A DNA stretch of 64,000 nucleotides, from the NCBI GenBank assembly GCA_030544215.1, contig JARZZO010000001.1, positions 70,458,456 through 70,522,455 on the forward strand, read 5' to 3'. How positions within the stretch are numbered: position 1 is the stretch's first letter; every line of letters begins with the position of its first letter. The notes beneath the pieces were generated by a model that saw only the letters and a program-made list of their open reading frames with translations, was not told where the DNA came from and ran no database searches. This document shows, one piece after another, positions 12,029 to 25,600 of this stretch. The translations under genes and the position numbers were made by a program. Source of the stretch: Zantedeschia hybrid cultivar (taxonomy: Eukaryota; Streptophyta; Magnoliopsida; Alismatales; Araceae).

Positions 12029-14008
12029 TATTTACAATCTGATAGCCAGATTTTGGATGATTAGTGCCTAGTCAATTTGTTTATTGGCATTTTGTTATAA
12101 CGGGACTGGGGATTGCTTTCTTCCAAAATATTGACTTGTGGAACTATTCATGTTGGAAAGAGCTTGTTGTCCCCTGTAAGGCATGTACCAGATGGACCCA
12201 AAAAAAAAACAAAGAACCCCAGCTTGGTTATGCATTTTGACTCTTCATTGACTGCTGTGAATTGGTTTTGTTCTTTTTATAGGTATTTAACAAAACACTC
12301 CCATCTTACTTTTGCATGTGTCACTATAGCGTTACAGCCACTTAATTTCATACTTGATCCTAGCATCTCATATTAAATGGCAAGTATAGCCAGGTTAATT
12401 GATCAAGGTTTTCTCCCACCTTTTCCTTCTCAAGTCTGTTTATGTGTTTCCCTTCATGCCTACTTGGCTAATCTCTTTGCTTGTGATCTAATACATGCAT
12501 TGGTAAGTGCATGCTTAAGCAAGTAACCCAGATGCAGTATGTATTTAAGTACGTGTTCCTTATGGCTAAATCTTTTTAAGCCTTGGGAAAAAGGGAAAGC
12601 CAGAAGTGAAGCCTCCTTGCTTCTGTGACAATATGCTAACTAGGATTACTTTTTATTGATGTATATCATGTCAATGCCCTCAAATATGATTTGTTTGCAT
12701 TTTGCAGACTTGACACTCATAATTCGTACATATGTTAATGCATTGTCATACTTAGGTACCACATGCAAGTTCCTTTTCCCTGGCAGGATATTTTCTAGGA
12801 ATGCCAGAGCTCATCTCTTGGCATTCACATTATAGTGGAGTGGCCTAGTATATAACAAAATGAGTGTGTTAGTACAGCATAGACAGCAAAGTCCTTGTTA
12901 ACTGGAGATTAAACAAAAGAACCACAGCAGTCACTCCGGTCATTATGCTCCTCGAAATGAAATTATGTGGAAGTATTGAATAACCAGTCCTTCTATGCCC
13001 ATTATCCATGATGTGAGCTTATGACTTATTATGTTTGGCATATTTTTTATCTAAGTTCACAGGAAGTCATAACTTCAAATTGGAAAAGAAAAAGTTGAGC
13101 TATTAACTTGCCGGGAATAAGAAATATGTATCTTCCACACCTTTCCATTTGCTGTTTCAGAGAATGCAGTGGTTGTTTTGCTGCACTTTTACCGATGCTT
13201 CCTCTTGTTTTCTCCTTTTATCCATCAGTTTAGATGGACATGAACAGAATAGGTTAGATGGAAATGTAGCCCCGGTGGGTAAGCGTCTCTTATTTGGATT
13301 CTTGGTATGTTAGTGACTAGTCATGTGGAACACGCTACGTAGCATTCATTGTTCGAGGCACTCCACATTTATCATTCACCATTAACAACAAAGAGAGAAT
13401 CTCAATGGAACGAATCTACAGGCATTTTGAGTTCTTTTCAATCTTCTTTCACTAACTTCAGCACCCCCTTTCCTTCTTATGACTAGCTGTCCAATGGTGA
13501 AACATCTCGAATTGTATGCACTTATTCTGTCCTCATATTTCTTTTTTCTTACTTTGACTTTTATGACCTATCACTATTCCATCTTTTAGTATCTCATTCT
13601 TATTACCTTGAACTCTCACATTCTTCATTATTTAACACCTAGCTCTGTGCAATGTAATCCTTCTTGACCCGCTTTTAACACTATAAACTGGGGTGGGCCA
13701 ACCCACGATCCAATCTAACTTGATTTTATCAACATTTGGCTGAGTTGCTCTAAGTTTTGATCAAAAAAACATTTGCCTACAAAATTGATCTCAGTTGTGT
13801 TGGGTTGCAGCAAATTTAACTTGACTTAACTGGTCACAATTTCTTTTAATTTGATTTCATCTTAACTAGTACCAGTTAGCCCCATATTGCATTAACATGA
13901 TGAAGCCTATGTTTGGTACAATTCTGTTTGACCTGTCAACGTGTGAACGTAGATAACCAAATGCAGCCTAAGTTTATGTCTGCTTAAAAGGTCAGATTTA
14001 GGTCATTA
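12029..14008. other. Intergenic DNA, no gene recognised
   Basis: Composition is mixed and not strongly repetitive. Open frames are short and lack motifs. A GGGGTGGGCCAACCCACGAT start at about 13691 resembles the left end of the hAT elements elsewhere in the window, but no right end was found. Confidence 0.4.
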
Positions 14009-14107
14009 GGTGTCATTTGGTTTAGCGGAAAACACTGTATGTTCTGAGACATAAAATACAGTGTTTTACAAAATTCTATGACATTTTATGTCAATCCAAA
14101 CAACCTC
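14009..14107. mobile_element. Harbinger/Tourist-like MITE, 99 bp
   Basis: Left end GGTGTCATTTGGTTT; inverted right end GAGGTTGTTTGGATT. Both sides carry TTA, the usual Harbinger target. Inner arms AAAACACTGTAT and ATACAGTGTTTT form a perfect hairpin. Confidence 0.7.
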
Positions 14108-14110
14108 TTA

Positions 14111-15429
14111 GTTAGAACATACTATACTTTGAATTGCTGGCCTGTCAAATCTTTTAACATTTAGCCTACGTCAGGAGACATCGAATTTGACTGTGTACAC
14201 TTGAATTTTGTAACTTGTAAATTGGAATTCTGATGGATCACGTTGTGGGACGGCTGAATGCAGAATTCCCATTGCTGTTGGCCCTTTGGGAATTGAAGCT
14301 GCCTCGGTTTGGTTTCAACAATTACTACTCTGCTCTTAAGGTCATAAAGAATCTGTAGATCACAAATGTTCACGCCATGCATGTCACGATCCGGTTGGAG
14401 TTTTTGGTATTTTTTACAAGTTTACATAAAGAAGCTGGAGTTTTTCTCATTTTATCACAAGCTAACATGAAGGGAATATTTTCGAGAATATTTGTTTTTT
14501 AGCTATCTTTTGACTACAGCAGTTTACTTTAAGAGTTGAACAGGTTTTGCAGTGTTTAAAACGACTTGAAGGATTAAAGGTACTGATACTGAATTTCTAA
14601 ATATATATATATATATATATATTTTTTGGTGACAACTGAGAGAGTAACTGAAGATCGAGTCCTGCAAAGGAAGGTTTGAGATCTTATTCATTTTATGCAA
14701 TCGTTGATCTGATAAGACACAGTTGTGTGTGTCTGTTATGGGTTGAGATCATCTATTCTATTTTCTTTGTACTAATGATATTCCAATTTATCATGTTGAC
14801 CTACATATAATTTCTTATTTTTCAAGAATCTGATTTCATTAAATTGAGTAAGGCGATCCAAATCCGTCTGTTAATTTTTGGAGACATTGAGATTGGGTGG
14901 TCGACTACTAGTTGCCATATCATCCACCTTGCCCTCTATGGAACGCAAATGCAATTATAGTAGGACCATCAATGAATCAGAGGTTGAATCGGAAATAATA
15001 ATTTTCATATATATTTCTATATGATTTAACGGAGACAAGTAAAAGTGGAAATGATTCATTTTATTTTTACTTTTGGTTCCACTTTTGAATAAAAAATGAG
15101 AACAAAAGCAGATTCTTTTTTTACTTTTATCATCCCTATAATGCAAAGCTGTTTCACATTTTCATTTTCATTTCCGTTTGATAAAGGAGGTGGAGAGGAA
15201 AAAGTAACGAATTGGGAGAAAAGGAAATAAGCAGCAAAATATACTAAGGTTGGGATTTCTTTATTATGTCATTTAGTTATCAATAATTGCTGGACGTAAG
15301 ATAGTCTCATTCGAGTTCAAAAGTAAGCCCTAAGAGGCCCACAATCTACTTATCTGCAGTAGCACAAGGGCATTTTTAAACTAATCAACTAGCACACAGA
15401 AGGCCTTGATCCCAAACAGACACTGTGAG
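14111..15429. other. Intergenic DNA, no gene recognised
   Basis: AT-rich, with a (TA)n run near 14602-14622. No domain-bearing frame or clear repeat boundary was found. Confidence 0.4.
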
Positions 15430-15991
15430 GAGCAATGCTTGCTGCATTAAGAGGATCCCTAGGCACTGTTTGATCTTAGTGATCAGACAGTGCTATAATG
15501 CATTTTATTTTTCCTTCTTCAAATTTTTTTATTTGTTTGAGACGTAGGATCAAAAATCCGAAAGTATATCCGGAAAACAGGTCAGCTCCAACCTGCATGT
15601 ATATTTTTTTTTAAAAAACACTTTTTGTATCGGAAAACGATTTTGTGACTCTCATTTGACACCCACATTTGACACCAGACACATGGCACAAATTTCAAAC
15701 TTTGCATTTGTCATTTAAATTTGCATTTGCCATTTGTTCACCTTGAAATTTGTGCCATGTGCCTAATGTCAAATGTGGATGTCAAATGAAGGAGTCACAA
15801 AACCGTTTTCCTTTTGTATCCATCTCAATTTCTGTGTAATAAAAAAAACTTGTTTACTTCAAAAATATATATATAGGCGGGTCGGAGCCGACAAGAACTT
15901 TTTAGATGTACTTTCGAATTTTTGATCGGACATCTCAAAAATTAAAAAAAATCCAACAAAAAAACTGGGACGAATACTGCAAGCATTACTC
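15430..15991. mobile_element. Mutator-like MITE, GAGTAAT family (copy 4), carrying a nested MITE
   Basis: Termini GAGCAATGCTTGCTGCATT and, inverted, GAGTAATGCTTGCAGTATT. Flanking 9-mers CACTGTGAG and CATCGTGAG match at 7 of 9. Of its 562 bp, 180 plus a 9-bp duplication belong to a second element at 15632-15811. Inner arms contain matching TTTTTGATCG-like and AAAGTATATC-like segments. Confidence 0.75.
15632..15811. mobile_element. Foldback MITE with 9-bp duplication, nested in copy 4
   Basis: A near-perfect palindrome. The left arm starts GGAAAACGATTTTGTGACTC; the right arm ends with the inverse, GAGTCACAAAACCGTTTTCC. Arms of about 65 bp flank a short loop. The perfect 9-bp duplication TTTTGTATC (15623-15631, 15812-15820) points to a Mutator-type insertion. 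It belongs to a different family from its host. Confidence 0.88.
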
Positions 15992-16291
15992 CATCGTGAG
16001 ATGCCCATAACCTACCTTCCCTGGAGAGTAGCACAAGGGTACTTTTAAACTAATCAACTTGCATCCACCTGCATCTTCCGGCACATGCATCAGAAGCTGC
16101 TCATACAGGAGCTTTAGTCCTCTGAAAGAAAAGAAAAAAAAAAAAAAAAAGGAGAGAAGAGTCCAACTATACCACTATCTTCCAACATGTGCAGGGAATT
16201 CCATAATGATATTGACAATCCACACTAGGAGCAGCTCAATCCACGGGCACCGCTGAACCAAAAAAGAAAAATATACAGAGACAAAAAGAAC

Positions 16292-16295
16292 AAAA
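16292..16295 (-). terminator. Pol III terminator of tRNA-Gly
   Basis: On the minus strand the tRNA 3' end is followed after one base by TTTT, with a second T5 run nine to ten bases further on (16283-16287). Confidence 0.75.
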
Positions 16296-16296
16296 C

Positions 16297-16367
16297 TGCA
16301 CCAGCCGGGAATCGAACCCGGGTCTGTACCGTGGCAGGGTACTATTCTACCACTAGACCACTGGTGC
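16297..16367 (-). tRNA. tRNA-Gly (anticodon GCC)
   Basis: 71 nt on the minus strand. The acceptor stem GCACCAG pairs with CTGGTGC and the discriminator base is A. The D-arm contains GGTCTAGTGGTAGAAT (A box), the anticodon loop reads CTGCCAC with GCC at plus positions 16333-16335, and the T-arm has GGTTCGATTCC (B box). No intron and no encoded CCA, as expected for a nuclear tRNA. It lies about 280 bp downstream of the THG1 stop on the same strand. No sign of decay. Confidence 0.97.
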
Positions 16368-16647
16368 TTTCGTTGATCTCCAACTACTCACTCTTAAACT
16401 CTTGACGCAAAACTTCAGCTACTCCAAATCACAGTTACATTTTACATCATCAATAAAAAAAGAGACCGTTTAACCAGAGAAAAAAAATTATTCCGTAATC
16501 AACTAATGTTCAATAGCTACCAGTGCTCCTAATAAATTACTCTAAAATAGCCTAGTCTAGGAACAATCGAAAGCTTGACTTGACACCTGTCCTTGTAATG
16601 GATAAACCTTGTACTTGTTTGTTCTTTCAACTATTTTGATGGATGGT

Positions 16648-19600
16648 TTAGCCTTCCACTAAAATATCCGAATGCAGATTCCAAAACTCCTCCCCAATAA
16701 TATCACAATGATCCACTTTTACTGTTTCCCGAGTTCCCTTAATGGGATTCCCACTCGCATCCAACTTCACTGTCTCCTCCACCTGCATTTCAGAAAACAC
16801 AACCGGAGAACGAAAGGCAAACGATTGAGAAGGAAATCTGCAGAAACAAACAACAGTCAAGCAAAATCATTTAGATAGGCATATTCATCTTCCTATCCAC
16901 ATTTTATTGGTATTACTGGAGAACGATAAAAAACTCCATCATGGCCGGTCTCAAGCTCGGATGAAAAAGGAGGGCGTGTGTTAAGTTGACAGTCAGCACT
17001 TAATAAAATTTGTCACAATCCAATCATGAATTCTGAACTAATATTTTGTGCCAGTGCCAGGGCGCTCCTCGGCAGCGACGCGTTATATCGGCCCCCGGGT
17101 GTAATGAGAAGGGAGCAAGAGATTGCTAGGACGTTTTCCAAAAGTGACGCATAACATCGGCCTTCGGATGTAATGAGAACTAAGCAAGGGATTACTAAGG
17201 CGTTCACCAGAAGCGACGTGCCGCATGGTTGTGGTGACAAATAGGCAAGGGTTAAATTTATGAGAGATAGGAGGGTCAACATAACTTGTTTACAAAAAAA
17301 TTACATGGAAAAGTTCTAAAGTTAAAGAAATTTAAGATTTCAAATTTTGGTATGTTAGCAAAAGTAATGATAAAAGTGGTGCAGTCATTCATAGACAAAG
17401 AGTTAAAAGACAAAGTTGTAGAAGTTATAAGAGAGGGAGATAGACTCATACTAGTTAAACTTGTAGTATGTCAAGAAATTTTAAATATAATTAGTGCCTA
17501 TGCACCTCAAGTAGGATTAGAAGAGTGTTTAGAAAGAATTCTAAAAGAATTTTTATAAGATAATCCAAGATATCTCTAATGGTGAAAGGACTATTTTTTT
17601 AGAGACTTAAATGGCAATATATGAAAGAATAATAGTGGCTAGGAGAGGGTTTATAGAAGCTTCCATTTTGGTGATAGAAATGACATAAGTGCTGCCATTC
17701 TTGATTTCGCTATTGTATATAATCTAATAGTTGCAAATACTTGTTTCAAAAAGAGAGATGAATATTTAATAACTTATAAAAGTAGAACACATAAAAGTTA
17801 AATTGACTATTTTCTTAATAAAAAAAGTTGATCGATCATTATGTAAAGATTGTAAAGTCATACCTAGGGAGAGCCTAGCCCCTCAACATAGGATCTTAAT
17901 GATGAATATTTATATTTAAAAGTGGAAGAGAAAGGATGTAGTGAATAGTTGCCCAAGAATTAAATAGTAGAATTAAAAAAGAGAGAATCTAGATGTCTTT
18001 AAAAGGTGTCTATAAAAAGAAAATATATGAGATTCTGAGGAAGAAATTAACATAATATAGAATAGAATGGCTAATTGTATAAAAAAAGTAGCTAAAGAAT
18101 TCTTAGGTGAATCTAAAGGTAAAAAAGTCAATAAAAAAGAGACGTAGTAGTAGAACACTGAAATTCAAAAGTCCATTAACAATAAGCGAGAATACTTTAA
18201 AGCATGGCAAATGAGTAAAAATAATCAAACATTAAAAGAGTACAAAATTGCAATAACAAATACTAAGAAAATAATTAGTGAAACTAAGTTTAAGGCTTTT
18301 GAGGAACTATATCATGAGTTGGAAACTAGAGAAAGTGAAAAAGATATCTTTCGACTTGCAAAACTAAGAAACAAAATGAGTAAAGATCTTAATCATATTA
18401 AATGTATTAAGAGCGAAGATAGTAGGGTTTTAGTAAAAGATTGTGAGATTAAGGAGAGATAGAGTACTTATTTTGAGAAGTTGTTAAATAAGGATCAATT
18501 CAGAGGCTACCCTTGTAAAGAAACGAATGACTCTAGCGGACAAATTAATTATCATTATATTCGACATACTAGATCTTCAGAAGTTAAAGATGTTCTTAAA
18601 AGGATGAGAGTAGGTAAGACTCTGAGACCAGATGGGATACCTATCAAAGTTTGAAAAAAATGTAGGTAATATATATATTAAGTGACTAACTGGACTTTTC
18701 AATAAGATTTTAAAAGAAAGGAGAATACCGGATGATTGGAGAAAAAGTATTGTCATTCCTTTCTTTAAAAATAAAGGAGATATTCAAAATTGTAAGCCAC
18801 ACTATGAAACTTTGGGAAAGAATACTAGAGAAACGTCTCAAGAGTGTTACTAGTGTTTCAGAAAATCAATTTAAGTTCATGTCCAGTAGATCTACTATAA
18901 AAGCTATCTTTTTCTTGAAACAATTGATGAAAAAATATAGAGAGATGAGAAAAGATTTATACATGTTTTTCATTGATTTATAAAAAACTTATGATTATGT
19001 ATGTAGAGAGCTAAATTTGGTAGACTTTAAAAAAGAAGAATGTATCGAAAGGTTATATCCATGTGATTAGAGATATATATGAGGGGACTTATACTAGCGG
19101 AACGTCTATTATAGGAGAGACATCTAAATTTTCAATTACTATTGGACTACATCAAAGGTCAACTTTAAGTCATTATCTCTGTACTTTAGTTATTGATAAA
19201 GTTACTAAACACTTACATAACGGCATCTCTTGGTGTATGTTATTTGCATATGATATTATTCTGATTAATGAAGATATTAAGAATTTGTATGATAAATTAG
19301 AACAGAGATCTGCTTTGGAATCCAAAGATTTCAGGAATAGTCGAGCTAAAATAGAATACATTAAATGTAATTTCAATAATAGAAATGTTGATCAAATAGA
19401 TTTAGCCACTATCAAAGGTCAAATTATTGCTAAAAGTAGCAACTTTCAATATTTAAGATCTATTATTCAAGATAATGGAGAGATCCAAGAAGATGTCACT
19501 TATAAAGTCAAAGCATGTTGGTTGAAGTAGAGAAGTGCATCTGGAGTCTTTTGAGATTAGCAGGTCCCCTTAAAACTCAAAGGTATAAGATAGTTGTAAG

Positions 19601-22600
19601 ACCTGCTATGTTATATGGTTCCGAATATTAGACTGCGAGAAAGGATTCTATGCAAAAATTATGTATTGTGAGATGAAGATATTAAAGTAGATGTGTGGTA
19701 AAACTAGAAAACATAAAATTAAGAATAAATATATACGTAAGGATTTAGATATAGCTCCTATTGACGTTAAGCTTAGGGAGAATAAGTTGCAGTAGTTTGG
19801 TCATTTACATCGTTATCCAAGTTTAGCACCAGTTAAGAGATGTGATAGAATTAGAGTGGAAGAGGGTAAGACATCGAGGAAGACCTAAGATAAGATGGTT
19901 AAATGTTGTTAAAAAGGACATGACATTGCTACGTGTTACCTCAAGTTTGACATTTGATAGATTAAGATGGCAGGAAAGGATTCATATAGCCGACCCTAAA
20001 TAGATGGGATAACTCTTTGATGATGATGATGATGATGATGATGACCGAAGAACGATAAAGGCAAACGATTGAGAAGGAACTCTGCAGAAACAAAAAAACA
20101 ATCAAGAAAAATCATTTAGATAGATATATTCATCTTCCTATCCACATATTATTGGACTATTCCAGAGGCAGACTAATAGTCAATTGTGAGTCTGACAATT
20201 GTGCAGGCGAACCATGGAGTGAAGTCTTTTGTAGCATATAGATCTCATTATGGTTGATTCATTTAAAATTTGCGTAGCAAAAGTATAACTTCATGTGATC
20301 AGATTTATCTGGTCATTGCCAAAGTAAGTTAGCAATTGCTCTCATGCAACTACAGTAAAATGTAAATCCTTTCTGAGCCAAAAAAATGGACAAATAAAAA
20401 ATCGACAGTTTCTATGGAGAAATAAAATGAATTTTGTTCTCATGAATTGTTCCAAGATAGTGGGTGATGTTCAACAATTTTCGGGGAGATCATGTATTCT
20501 TTAATATTCAACAAATTTTGGGGAGATCATCTATTATTTAACAGCTTGTCCAGAAGAAAATGCTACAATGGAGCTATTAAAAACAAAGCCTAGCATCAGA
20601 AACTATCATATAACCTGATTGCATTTTGTTTATTTGACCGTCTACCATGCGGAAAGAAAACTTACCTCGTCCTTGAAGACACAAGATCCCTTTCGAAACA
20701 TAGCTGGGAGCATGCTGTAATTTATGCCAAACTGTTGAAAAAGTAGTTCATTCTTTTGACTAGTTTGAGTACCCTGTGCTACAGAAAACATGATCTAATG
20801 TAACTATGATGTAGCATCCTGCAACATCATAAACTGATAACAAAATAAAGAAACAGGGGAATCAATGGCTAGAAGCATAAAAACAGCAATAAGCAATAAA
20901 TTGCTAAATATCATTTAAGGAAGGTCTGAGCCAAAATTGATAAACACACCATTGCTTATAAAATGTTGATTGTATGAATATAAGGACCCAAAAGAAATTA
21001 AACTTGACCAATCCTTCGTAGATGACTTCAATGACAAAGCCAAGCATAGTAACATTGCATAAAATAAAGTAATGACCAAACAAACAAATGGTGCCTGTAA
21101 AGAAGAATTACAGAGTCGTCATAGTTGTTATTGTTACTATGTTATGGTCATTGTGAACTCTATCAAAACTCCCCTTGTTAATATGGACAAGGGTGTCCAA
21201 GTAAATCAAAGATGCACATATAAATTCTGCATTGCCCAGGGCTAGGAAATCTACACGTCATGTGTTGCCAAAGATTCCAAAACCAGGATTTCAAAATCAG
21301 GTCAATAGGAAGCATGCCAAAAGATTGAATCAACTGATCCACTCCACATGTTATTGATCTGTCATGAAGCCCCTTAGAAACATTTTTTTTCAAGTTTACT
21401 ATGGTCATCCAATTTTCAACTGCAGGAAGCTGACAAACGCAAAACTGATTGCATGATCACTTTATGAAAATCCATGTATGATGATTCGATTCTAAAAGAT
21501 TCAAATTCTAAAAATCAAGAAATGTGAGGCTCCACTAGTTTCTAGGGATCACATTTTCTATTTCGAAAGATCTAGCACATCTCTTGCATAGTACAAGTAA
21601 GGAGAATGAAATACTATCACAGTACCTCCAAAAAATTTTGTGCTTCTTTTTTTGTTTTTCCAGACTTGACTAACATCCAGAAGCATGTATTGAACTGATT
21701 GTTCACATGACCTAAAAATGGAAAAGGCCAAAAATGCACACATACATGTTAGTGAATTTGTAATCTGATGAACCTTACCACAACATCGTACCATCACTAA
21801 TATAGCGAATCTTAGAAATTGAAAGTAAATACACCTGCTAACAATGGCACAATGCTAAGAAGCATCAAAGAGCATATTCTTAAGCATTCTTCTGGAATGG
21901 AACATTCAGTGATGTGAACCATTACTTGAATATATAGTCAAATGATATTTTTTTTAGAGGACAGCACCACCAATCAAGCCTGAACGCTGGCAGATGCATG
22001 AACTAAGAACCATGCAAACAAGGCAGGGCCAGACAAGGGGAGCTACAGGAGTTCATGACCCTTCCCCAACACCACCCCCTCAAAAAAGATGCAAGCACTC
22101 GTGTTTCACATTAACACCCCCCCACCCCCCCAAAAAAAAAAACAAAAAAAAAAAACACCTCCAAAAGAAAAATGTTCTCTGGCTTGGGCCCTATTTGGGA
22201 CCTGACCTAGCTATCTCTCCTATCATATTTTTATTATTATTATAAATCCTATCGTTTTGGTCTTTTGTCTTTGTTGTTTTATTTGGAGAAATATAAGTCG
22301 ATTTTATTTATTTTATTTCTTGGACTATGAGAGTTTGGGATTAGCCCTCAGGGAGTCCGTGACTTCGGATCAGGCAAAGATCCGAGTATATGACCTCTCT
22401 CCACTGACTTCGGTCAGTGTTAATTACGTCGAGCAACTGCTCGACAACCCTTGATTAACCGTCCGTTGATGCCCTTGTAACATGCAACACTACTACTACA
22501 CGCAGCACATGCATATAAAGATATGTTTTAGGTTAAGCTATTGGCCTCACCTAAGTTTAGGATGGGTTTATAATTGATTAGGAGACTTTTTAAAAGGTTT

Positions 22601-25600
22601 TGGATTGACTCCGAGTTATCTGGATTGATTCCAAGTATTTTAGACTCATAAGGGTATTTTTGTAATTATGCCAAGCTGGAGGGTATAAGGGTATTATGGT
22701 CACTTTAGTGTGTGAAGTGAGTTTTAATGATTTAAGAAGGTTTCAAACCTTAAGAGTTATTTTAAGTATGTTTGGGTTGTAAGGATATTTTGGTAATTTT
22801 ACTCGGAATTGGACTTCTAGACTTAAAGTCTATTTTTGGGTATTTTGGTAATTATGTTGCATTAGGATGATTATGGTCATTTAAGTTTTTTTTTTACATT
22901 TTATGAAAACTTGAAAACCCTTAGGATGTATTTTAGGAAAATTTTAGACATATTTAAGTTATAGGAATATTTTAGTAATTTTACCTTAAATCGGGTTTAT
23001 TAGACTTAGAGTCTATTTTTATATTTTTCTGAGATTTTTACTTATTTTTATCATTACCCATCCAGGGTTTGGAGGGTATTTTGGACATAGAAGGTGTTTT
23101 GATATTTTTTAAAAAATATTCTGTGATTTTTACAGATTTTTATCATGGGTGAGGGTATTTTTGTATTCTGGGGACATTTTGGTCATTTCGAGAATTTTAT
23201 ATGTTTTCATATTTGGTTCTCTGTTTTTTACTGAATTTTACTGATTTTTATTAATTTTACTGATTTTATTAATTAATTGGGCATATGAAGGGTATTTATG
23301 TCATATTTTTTTGTTTATGTAATTTTCAGATTTGGTTTCTGATTTCTTACTGAGTTTTACTGATTTTTACTAAACATTATTGAGTATTGATTATGAGTCT
23401 AGGTTTAATTATGTGTGGGGTGAGGCCAAGAATATTTTAGAATATTTAAGTATGTACTTATGCATTTTAATTAGTTATTAAACTAATTAATAAATTAATT
23501 ATGTATGTGAAAATATAATAACATAATGTTACTTAAGTAATAGGTTTATGAACACACGTGCATACACATATGCTCAAAGAATAATATTGACATTTCATTC
23601 ATCATTTCGGCATAATCCCATCTTATAGGACGGCGATTTTACAATATAAATTCAGTAGAACTTCCTCTTAGGAATAAACTTTAGGAAGAGAGCCTTCCAA
23701 GACAAAAAATCTCCTCCAAACGCAGCAAACCCGTGCAGAAGCACTTGGTTTGGTCTTCAAATGGGCAAAATTTCCCCTAGGAATTTTTGGGCCAAGGAGG
23801 CATAGCATCTTACTCCTTGGGGGGTATTTATAGGCTCAAAACCAAGCCCGGTGAGGGGGTGCCACCGGGGAGGTTCACAGTGGGGGGTACCCACCGGTTT
23901 TGAAGGTGGGGGTACCCACCGGTTTGCTCCCCCCCCCCCCTCTCCTTTTTCTTTTTTTTTTCAATTGAGAATATAGAGGAAGAGAGGAGAGAGAGTGAGA
24001 GAAGGGGGTCTGGTGGCCATCCCCACCGGTTCCCAACCGGTGAGGGGTGCCACCGGTTGGACCCCCACCGGTTTGGGAACTGGTGGGGGGAGGGGCTTCC
24101 CCTCCCCCCTTCTTTTAAAAAAAGGTTCCAACAGGCCCCCTCAAGAAAAGAATCCTGGTTCTGCCAGGGTTGACAAAAGCACATGCAACATTTTCACAAC
24201 GCCGGCTCATGCACTCATACAGATGATATTAGAAGACATGTATCCATCAAGAGATATGCACATTTGCCAAAAGGTACATGTTGTGCAAAGGCAGATGAAA
24301 ATTTTTACATATAAATTCATCTGCAATCTACAAAAAAAGGAGAAATTGCTTAGAGCAGTCACACCATTTGCTTCAAGGTGCAGGATATGGTTGTCACTGT
24401 ACTTACAATCTGCTTGCCTCCATTTCAGATAATCTCTGATAATTTTAACTCTTGGATAGCATATTACACGTCCATCAAATGCGGGGGGATACATCAGCTC
24501 TTGTGTTGGGAAGAACTTTTTCCACTTCATGACATATACAGAGGTAAAGAATGACACACTAAGGGAAAGGATTTTGCTGAAAATCAAATTGACAAGAAAA
24601 GCCATCATTGAGTCAACTAACATGCTAACTTATGAGCATCAAAGGAAGCAAGCCACTGTGTAACATGTCTTTCTTATTAGACTAAAAATATCAGCCATGA
24701 GCAATGTTAAAAGAACATTATAACTTGTGGGAAGGTGAAAGCTTTGAAATGAGATACCTTTCCCGCCTTTCACAGAATTTTGTTTTCTCAGTCCAAATGA
24801 AACTGCAAAGCAAGCATATAAAAATAGATAAGAAGCTCTAAGTGGTTACGGAAAAAAGGTGGACATATCCTGGTAAAAAAATCGCATTTACATAAAGGAT
24901 GTAAATGGGTTGCAATAAATGGAATAGAACTAGGAAGTGGATACAAAGTTATAAACAACAATCATCCCCTTTGTAACTGAATTTTCAGCTGTCTTCCTCT
25001 AACCAGAAAAGGTTGCCTCAGCACTTCATGTCCATCCCTCAATAAAATTTAGTCCATGCATTTCCCAGTGATGAAAGAATAGACGGTTAAACAGATAAGT
25101 ATGACAGATTGAATAGTGGGTTCAGAAGGGATGACTAGATAAACAGATGTGCAGGGTCCATTTAACTTTCGTGTCCCACAATAATGGTGCATCATAAACC
25201 TATCCTTGATGAAATGTAGGATAAATGCTAGTTTGCATGGGAAATCTCCAAGTATGAACTTAGATTGTGTCCTACTTCAACATTCAAAATTGGATCAATG
25301 GTAATCCAGCAAATTTTAGGTTGAGGAATAGGAGAAACAAGACGAGGTATGTCAAAAGAGTGCTTCAAAAGGGGAGAAATTTGTGGCTTCTTGACTTTGC
25401 CAAAAGTGGTGTATGTATGAAAGGGAACAAAAGGAAAGTTGTTCCTCAGGAGGGTCATTTTTCTGCTTCAACATCCTGCTCCCATCAAACAACTGATAGG
25501 AAAAACAAATCTAACCATATAAATTTCTGGCCCTTCCTCAGGTAGTTTATGATATGCATTATTACAATCAATGCTTGTACCAGCTTGTTAACAAATAATG

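Noticed and set aside
12113..12376. 87-codon frame as a small gene
   Set aside because: No motif, no codon bias, no neighbouring exon; likely chance.
16802..20155. 110-bp target-site duplication of the LINE
   Set aside because: A partial extra copy at 16915-16930 shows the duplication is 16 bp and the long repeat is an earlier tandem duplication.
24207..24623. 138-codon frame taken as a gene by itself
   Set aside because: Its middle is THG1 exon 4 (24407-24576); the ends read into introns.
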